10,503 nt of DNA, from positions 1 to 10,503 of the forward strand of contig JAKLHH010000160.1 in assembly GCA_022710245.1 (NCBI GenBank), in the 5' to 3' direction. The notes under the pieces are model-generated. The model saw only the letters and a program-made list of their open reading frames with translations, was not told the origin of the DNA and did no database searches. The position numbers and the translations under genes are program-made. The DNA is from Myxococcota bacterium. GTDB lineage: Bacteria; Myxococcota; Polyangia; GCA-2747355; JAKLHH01. Positions 5,947 through 10,503 of the stretch are shown in pieces (position 1 is the stretch's first letter; each line of letters starts with the position of its first letter).

Positions 5947-8688
5947 CTAGTGGATCGCCTGCTGGACGATCAGCTCCTGGGTGCGCTTGTGCACGCGGAG
6001 CGAGCCGGTGGCCGGGCTCGCGCTCGCCGGCCGGCCCACGTAGTGCACCTGCAGGTCCGGGAAGAAGGTGCGCAGGACCGGCGCCATGTGCGTCCAGCCG
6101 CCGCGGTTCTGCGGCTCCTCCTGCGCCCAGATCACCTCCTCGACCTTCGGGTAGCCCTGGACGATCTGCAGCATGCGCCAGTCGCACAGCGGGTAGAGCT
6201 GCTCCACGCGGATCAGCGCCACCTCGGCGCCGGAGCGGTCGCGCTCCTCGAGGAGGTCGTAGTAGACCTTGCCGCTGCAGAGGACCATCCGCTTCGCGCC
6301 CGCGGGCCGCCGCGGGTCGTCGAGGAGCTCGCGGAAGTGACCGGAGATGAGCTCGTCGACGCCGGAGACCGCCACGCGGTGGCGCAGCAGGCTCTTCGGC
6401 GCCATCACCACCAGCGGCTTGCGGAACGGCCGCCGCACCTGGCGACGGAGCAGGTGGAAGTACTGCGCGGGCTCGGTCAGGTTGCAGACCTGGAGGTTCT
6501 GCTCGGCGCAGGCCGCGAGGTAGCGCTCGAGGTAGGCGTTCGAGTGCTCCGGCCCCTGGCCCTCATAGCCGTGCGGGAGCAGGAGCACGAGCCCGCTCGC
6601 GCGCTGCCACTTGCTCTCCGAGCAGACGATGAACTGGTCGATGATCACCTGCGCGCCGTTGGCGAAGTCGCCGAACTGCGCCTCCCAGAGGATCAGCATC
6701 TGCGGCTCGTCGAGGGAGTAGCCGTACTCGAAGCCGAGGACGGCGGCCTCCGAGAGCATGCTGTTGTAGAGGCAGAGTCGCGCCTGCTGCGGGCCGATCT
6801 GGTTGAGCGGGAGGTAGGGCTCCTGCGTCTGCATGTCCTGCCAGACCGCGTGCCGCTGCGAGAAGGTGCCGCGCCCGCTGTCCTGGCCGCTCAGGCGCAC
6901 CGGCGTCCCCTCGGCGAGCAGGCTCCCGAAGGCGAGCGCCTCGGCGGCCGCCCAGTCGAGCGAGGCCGGCCGCCGCTCGCGCACCGCCTGCAGCTTCTCG
7001 GGCAGGCCGCGCGCGACCTTGGGGTTGAGCTGGAACCCGTCAGGGACCGTGTAGAGCGCCCGCGCCACCTCGAGGAGCTCGCTCGCGGGCACGCCCGTCT
7101 CGACGGGCGCGTCGGACCAGGGCTGGTCGAGGCCCACCCAGGCCAGCTGGAACGCCGAGGGCCCCTCGGGCGCGCGCTGCGTGGTCTTCACCGTCTCGAA
7201 GGCGCTCTGCAGCTGCGCGCGGAAGCTCACCTCGAGCTGCTTCGCCTCGTCGGCGGAGAGCGCGCCCGACTCGAGGAGCCGCCGCGTGTAGAGCTGGCGG
7301 ACCGGCGGGTGGTCCTTGATCTTGCGGTAGAGCACCGGCTGCGTGAAGGCGGGCTCATCGCCCTCGTTGTGGCCGTGCCGGCGGTAGCAGACCATGTCGA
7401 CGACCACGTCCTTGCTGAACTCCTGGCGGAAGCGGAGCGCGAGCTCGGTGGCGTAGACCACCGCCTCGGGGTCGTCACCGTTCACGTGGAAGATCGGCGC
7501 CTCGATCATCTTGGCGACGTCCGTCGCGTAGGCGGTCGAGCGCGCCTCGGTCGGCAGCGTGGTGAAGCCGATCTGGTTGTTGACGATGAGGTGCACCGTG
7601 CCGCCGGTGCGGTAGCCCTTCAGCTGGGAGAGGTTCAGCGTCTCCGCGACCAGGCCCTGCCCGGAGAAGGAGGCGTCGCCGTGGATGAGGAGCGGGAGCA
7701 CCTTGTGGCGGAGGTCGGTGTCCTGGTGGCGGCGCTGCTTGGCGCGCGCGCGGCCCTGCACCACCGGGTCCACCGCCTCGAGGTGGCTCGGGTTGGCGGT
7801 CAGGCTGACGTGCAGGCTCTTGCCGCCGGCGTTCACGTGGTCCGAGCTGAAGCCCTTGTGGTACTTCACGTCGCCGTCGCCGCCCGCCATCTGCGGCAGG
7901 ACGTTCTCCTCGAACTCCGAGAAGATCATCGCGTAGGACTTGTCGAGGATGTTGGCGAGGACGTTGAGCCGCCCGCGGTGCGACATCCCCATCACCACCT
8001 CCTCGAGGCCGAGCTCGGGGCCGAGCTCGACGATCGAGTGAATGGCCGGGATCAGCGACTCGGCGCCCTCGAGGGAGAAGCGCTTCTGCCCCGGGTAGCG
8101 GGTGGCCACGAAGGTCTCGAAGAGCTCGGCGTCGATCAGCAGGCGCAGGATCTCGTGCCGCTTGGCGCGGTCGAAGCGCGGGTGGTTGCGCGTCGGCTCC
8201 ATCTGCTGCTGCAGCCAGCGGCGCACGGCGGTGTCCTGGATGTGGATGTACTCGACGCCGATCGGGCCGCAGTAGGTCTCGCGCAGGATGGCGATGATGT
8301 CGCGGAGCGGCGCGCGCTTCGGCCCGCCGAGGTGGCCGGTGTCGAAGACGCGGCCGAGGTCCTTGTCCGCCAGGTCGAACTGCGGGAGCTCGAGCGGCGG
8401 GTAGCTCTGCACGGGCTCGCCGAGCGGGTCGACGTCCGCCACGCGGTGGCCCTGGCTGCGGTAGGCGTAGATCAGGCTGGCGACCCGCGACTGGTCCCGC
8501 GCGTTCTCCGCGGCGACGCAGGAGCGCGGGCACATGGAGAGCTCGAAGCCCTCGAAGAACATCTGCCAGCGTTCGTCGAGCGACGCCGGGTCGCGCTTCC
8601 ACTCGGCGTACATGGACTCGATGTACTCCAGGTTCCAGCGGGTGGCCGGGGTCGGATGGCCGTTCCCCGGCGAGAGCTCGATCGCCAC
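5947..8688 (-). CDS. sucA: 2-oxoglutarate dehydrogenase E1 component (thiamine-diphosphate-dependent)
   Basis: A 913-residue decarboxylase that converts 2-oxoglutarate to a succinyl group on the E2 lipoyl arm, releasing CO2. Seen: the N-terminal RWNLEYIESMYAEWKRDP segment that docks on the complex; YRSQGHRVADVDPLG at about 76-90; SHRGRLNVLANIL at 236-248; SLTANPSHLEAVDPVV at 295-310; the ThDP/Mg region LLIHGDASFSGQG at 333-345 and NNQIGFTT at 370-377; YRRHGHNEGDEPAFTQP at 435-451; SGQDSGRGTFSQRHAV at 600-615; and PHGYEGQGPEHSNA at 705-718. Length is close to the E. coli enzyme. Start: GTG at 8688 with AGGAG 7 bases upstream; an extension to 8721 lacks such a site. It leads the sucA-sucB-lpd operon. 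A partial, decayed copy of residues about 790-829 lies upstream at 8881-8996. Confidence 0.97.
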   Translation of the reverse strand: MAIELSPGNGHPTPATRWNLEYIESMYAEWKRDPASLDERWQMFFEGFELSMCPRSCVAAENARDQSRVASLIYAYRSQGHRVADVDPLGEPVQSYPPLELPQFDLADKDLGRVFDTGHLGGPKRAPLRDIIAILRETYCGPIGVEYIHIQDTAVRRWLQQQMEPTRNHPRFDRAKRHEILRLLIDAELFETFVATRYPGQKRFSLEGAESLIPAIHSIVELGPELGLEEVVMGMSHRGRLNVLANILDKSYAMIFSEFEENVLPQMAGGDGDVKYHKGFSSDHVNAGGKSLHVSLTANPSHLEAVDPVVQGRARAKQRRHQDTDLRHKVLPLLIHGDASFSGQGLVAETLNLSQLKGYRTGGTVHLIVNNQIGFTTLPTEARSTAYATDVAKMIEAPIFHVNGDDPEAVVYATELALRFRQEFSKDVVVDMVCYRRHGHNEGDEPAFTQPVLYRKIKDHPPVRQLYTRRLLESGALSADEAKQLEVSFRAQLQSAFETVKTTQRAPEGPSAFQLAWVGLDQPWSDAPVETGVPASELLEVARALYTVPDGFQLNPKVARGLPEKLQAVRERRPASLDWAAAEALAFGSLLAEGTPVRLSGQDSGRGTFSQRHAVWQDMQTQEPYLPLNQIGPQQARLCLYNSMLSEAAVLGFEYGYSLDEPQMLILWEAQFGDFANGAQVIIDQFIVCSESKWQRASGLVLLLPHGYEGQGPEHSNAYLERYLAACAEQNLQVCNLTEPAQYFHLLRRQVRRPFRKPLVVMAPKSLLRHRVAVSGVDELISGHFRELLDDPRRPAGAKRMVLCSGKVYYDLLEERDRSGAEVALIRVEQLYPLCDWRMLQIVQGYPKVEEVIWAQEEPQNRGGWTHMAPVLRTFFPDLQVHYVGRPASASPATGSLRVHKRTQELIVQQAIH

Positions 8689-8695
8689 GCGCTCA

Positions 8696-8700
8696 CTCCT
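8696..8700 (-). promoter_or_regulatory. Ribosome binding site that fixes the sucA GTG start
   Basis: AGGAG on the minus strand, 7 bases ahead of GTG at 8688. No in-frame ATG lies near, and the next upstream candidate at 8721 has no comparable site. The GTG start is therefore preferred for sucA. Confidence 0.6.
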
Positions 8701-8880
8701 TGCAAGTTCCGCTGTGCGCACCGCGCTCGGCCAGCTGGTGCGCCGTCAGCCCGGAACGCTAGCATCTTCCGCCTCGCGGCCGCCACCCGGCTGCCGCCGT
8801 GCGAGGACGAAGCGAGGCTAACGTAGGGATAGCACACCGGAGTCGGGGCTCCACCCTGGCCGGCACATCTCGGGCGGTTG
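8701..8880. other. sucA upstream region with no recognisable promoter
   Basis: This stretch should carry the operon promoter. I looked on the minus strand for -35/-10, ECF and -24/-12 patterns and found none that is convincing: CTATCCCT near 8830 is too weak to call, and the TTGCA near 8702 has no GG at the required distance. No tRNA, hairpin terminator or good short gene is visible. Together with the relic and tract to its right, the distance from sucA to the next intact gene is about 600 bases. Confidence 0.4.
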
Positions 8881-8996
8881 TCCACCCGGATCAGCCACCT
8901 CGCCGCCGGAGCAGGCGCGCTCCTCGAGGAGGTCGTAGTAGACCTGCTGCCGCAAGGGACCCTCCGCTTCACGCCCTCGGACCGCCACGGGTCGTC
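8881..8996 (-). pseudogene. Decayed partial copy of the sucA 3' region
   Basis: This segment aligns with sucA nucleotides about 6203-6322 in the same orientation, roughly 85% identical by eye. It includes a 30-base identical run (8916-8945 against 6240-6269). Read on the minus strand it starts as DDPWRSEGVKRRVPC, matching DDPRRPAGAKRMVLC of SucA. It then loses one base and continues in another frame as QVYYDLLEERACSGGEVA against KVYYDLLEERDRSGAEVA. It then loses two more bases and returns to the first frame as LIRV. The two frameshifts and the lack of any surrounding E1 sequence mark it as a relic, corresponding to SucA residues about 790-829. It lies about 190 bases upstream of sucA. It may be a leftover of a partial tandem duplication or of a displaced E1 paralogue. 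Confidence 0.75.
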
Positions 8997-9248
8997 ACGT
9001 GGCGGGCTCGAGCGGCGCTCGAGGTGGCGCACGGCCAGCTCCCTCTTCGCGCGCTGCCGCCCCTGCTCGGCATCGCCAGGCGGACGCTGTTCCAGCTCCT
9101 TCGGCGTGAGCCACATCGAGCACTCGTCGAGCAGCTCCACCTGATCTCCCAGCTCGGGATCGTCGAGCTCGCGACCGCCTTCGTCGCGCAGTGATCGGCC
9201 GTGGGCGTCGCGCAGTCGGCGCAGTGATGAGCCAAGGGGAGCGGGCAA
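8997..9248 (-). other. Start-less coding-like stretch, possible gene remnant
   Basis: The minus frame stays open and reads like a charged, helical protein, for example ELDDPELGDQVELLDECSMW and LTPKELEQRPPGDAEQ, with mostly G or C at third codon positions. It runs in frame into the first part of the sucA relic. The only start at its left side is TTG at 9248, sitting in a C/T-rich tract with no ribosome binding site, and the frame then continues through the frameshifted relic. I do not recognise a family and find no homology by eye to SucA upstream of residue 790. A decayed gene is the best reading; chance openness in GC-rich DNA is the alternative. Confidence 0.3.
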
Positions 9249-9285
9249 GGGGAGCGGCGAGGGGGGAGAGGCGAGGGAGGGAGAG
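9233..9285 (-). terminator. C/T-rich, G-poor transcript tail: candidate Rho-dependent termination region
   Basis: Immediately after the stop of the outer-membrane protein gene, the minus strand is almost entirely C and T with very few G. That is the composition Rho prefers on nascent RNA. It includes a 13-base tandem duplication (CAAGGGGAGCGG on the plus strand at 9233 and again at 9246). No hairpin plus U-tract is present. The plus strand has several runs of three or more G, for example at 9236, 9242, 9249 and 9261, so a G-quadruplex on that strand is also conceivable. The composition bias is plain to see; the function is inferred. Confidence 0.35.
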
Positions 9286-10503
9286 CTAGTACGTGTACCC
9301 GACGTTCAGCGTGATCATGTGGTTGAGGTCGATCGCGCCGCCGGCGACCTTGACGTTGCCAGCCTGCGCGCGCGCCTCCGCGTCCTTGAACGCGTAGAAG
9401 TACCACGTCAGCGAGTACTCGGCGGTGGCGGTGATGCCCTTCCAGCCGCCGTGCAGTCCGCCGAGGATCTGCACGCCGCCCGTCGAGGACGGGCCGTACC
9501 ACTTGTCGTTCTCGATGTGCCCGTCGTCGCTGTCGGCGGCGACCATCGCGCGGTACTCGCCCATCAGGTGGGCGCCGATCCAGGTGGTGAAGTCGTAGCG
9601 CGCTCCGATGTTCGCGAGGAAGAACCGATAGGAGGTGGCCGGCATCGTCTGCCGCGTGGCGCCCTCCCAGTCGATGCCGAAGTCGCACATCCCGTAGCCG
9701 AGCCCGAGCTCGACGTGCGGGCCGGTCGTCTTCTGGAAGATGTTCCAGTCGTAGCCCAGGTCGAAGAGGAACTCGCGCAGGGTGGTGCCGAAGGTCTTCG
9801 TCACGTCGGCGCCGCTGCCGCTCTCGGGCGGCTGCTTGCTCTGCGACTTGAGGCCGAGCGCCTGCTGGTAGCGGAGCCGGAAGCGAAAGCCCGCCGGCCA
9901 GCTGTCCGTGAAGAACGCCACCGGGAAGAGGACCAGGCTGAGCCGCAAGGTGAAGGCGGCGGCCTCGTACTTCGGCGGCGGGTCGCCCTGCGGGTCGTTC
10001 ATGGAGAAGTTGCGGATCCACGAGCCCAGCCCGACCAGCGCCTGGATCTTGGGCGCCGTGTACGCACCCGGCGGCTTCGGCGGCTTCTTCGCCACCGTCT
10101 CGCCCTCGCCGACCGGCTTGCCCTGCGGCGTCCGCGGCTTCGCCCCCGCCAGCGGGTCCTCTTCACCGCCGCCCGAGGTCGAGGTACCTCCACCCGAGGG
10201 GTTGTCCGGCGCGTTCGGGTCGAAGGTCAGGCCGCCGCCGCTGGTGCCACCGCTCGAGCCCCCGTCGTTGCCCTTCGGCTTCGGCTCGGGCAGCGGCTTC
10301 GGCATCGGCAAGGCACCGCCCCCGCGTCGCGGCTTCGGCATCTTCTTCGGCGCCTTGCGCATGCCGTTCAGGATGACGGTCAGCGCCTTGGCCAGCGCGG
10401 GCCGGGCGAGCTGGCCAGGGCAGGGCACCGACCCCGTCCCGATCGGCTGCCCGGTCTTGCCGCTGTAGACGGCGAGCACGAGGTGCCCGTCCTTCACCGT
10501 CCC
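9286..10503 (-). CDS. Outer-membrane beta-barrel protein with low-complexity linker (3' part, truncated by window edge)
   Basis: 405 codons are in the window and the frame is open to the edge, so the start lies outside; the GTG at 10497 is just an internal Val candidate. Order: a folded N-terminal piece (GHLVLAVYSGKTGQPIGTGS, LARPALAKALTVILNGM), then about 90 residues rich in Pro, Lys, Gly and Ser (MPKPLPEPKPKGNDGG, SGGGTSTSGGGEEDP), then about 255 residues of alternating beta strands with many Tyr, Trp and Phe. The last residues, ITLNVGYTY, have hydrophobic or aromatic residues at positions 1, 3, 5, 7 and 9 from the end and a terminal Tyr, the known signal for BAM-mediated barrel insertion. 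The linker probably spans the periplasm, joining an N-terminal domain to the barrel. No ligand or enzyme motif is visible. It ends in a C/T-rich tract that may terminate it. Confidence 0.8.
   Translation of the reverse strand, partial: GTVKDGHLVLAVYSGKTGQPIGTGSVPCPGQLARPALAKALTVILNGMRKAPKKMPKPRRGGGALPMPKPLPEPKPKGNDGGSSGGTSGGGLTFDPNAPDNPSGGGTSTSGGGEEDPLAGAKPRTPQGKPVGEGETVAKKPPKPPGAYTAPKIQALVGLGSWIRNFSMNDPQGDPPPKYEAAAFTLRLSLVLFPVAFFTDSWPAGFRFRLRYQQALGLKSQSKQPPESGSGADVTKTFGTTLREFLFDLGYDWNIFQKTTGPHVELGLGYGMCDFGIDWEGATRQTMPATSYRFFLANIGARYDFTTWIGAHLMGEYRAMVAADSDDGHIENDKWYGPSSTGGVQILGGLHGGWKGITATAEYSLTWYFYAFKDAEARAQAGNVKVAGGAIDLNHMITLNVGYTY

Noticed and set aside
5950..8826. Very long plus-strand open frame antisense to sucA
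   Set aside because: It mirrors sucA codon by codon: strong G/C third-position bias leaves the opposite frame open. Its translation is His/Arg/Glu/Leu-rich without domains, while the minus strand is a textbook E1.
8472..9248. A 258-residue minus-strand gene overlapping the sucA start
   Set aside because: It begins with TTG in a C/T-rich tract, crosses the frameshifted sucA relic and then overlaps the sucA N-terminus out of frame.

Overview
The window is very GC-rich and shows strong G/C bias at third codon positions. A 2-oxoglutarate dehydrogenase operon, several envelope proteins, two well-formed sigma-54 (-24/-12) promoter sequences and scarce TATA-type promoters together suggest a Gram-negative bacterium of the Myxococcota/deltaproteobacterial kind. 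That placement is inference; no rRNA or marker gene is present to settle it.

Layout from left to right. (1) Positions 1-299, minus strand: the 5' part of a lipoprotein glycerophosphodiester phosphodiesterase, cut by the left edge. (2) Positions 300-661: a non-coding divergent region with 3.6 copies of a 64-bp tandem repeat. (3) 662-1339, plus: an exported, beta-rich protein of unknown role. (4) 1346-2398, minus: a classical short-chain dehydrogenase with a hydrophobic/basic N-terminus and a long C-terminal extension. (5) 2399-2622: a divergent control region with two outward-facing sigma-54-type promoters and two inverted repeats. (6) 2623-2958, plus: a small charged helical protein of unknown function. 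(7) 2959-3078: a convergent gap with a strong hairpin.

(8) 8688 down to 3079, minus: sucA-sucB-lpd, the complete 2-oxoglutarate dehydrogenase complex (E1, E2, E3) in the order of assembly. sucB and lpd overlap by one base. These three genes make the enzyme that converts 2-oxoglutarate to succinyl-CoA, NADH and CO2 in the TCA cycle. No sucCD is present in the window.

(9) 8689-9285: about 600 bases without an intact gene. It holds a roughly 116-bp degenerate copy of the sucA 3' region in the same orientation as sucA, a stretch of coding-like but start-less sequence, and a strongly purine/pyrimidine-biased tract. (10) 9286-10503, minus: the C-terminal 405 residues of an outer-membrane beta-barrel protein with a Pro/Gly/Ser-rich linker, cut by the right edge.

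I found no convincing new multi-gene system. The observations best worth following are the divergent sigma-54 promoter pair at 2509-2593, the sucA relic at 8881-8996, and the 64-bp repeat array at 322-549.
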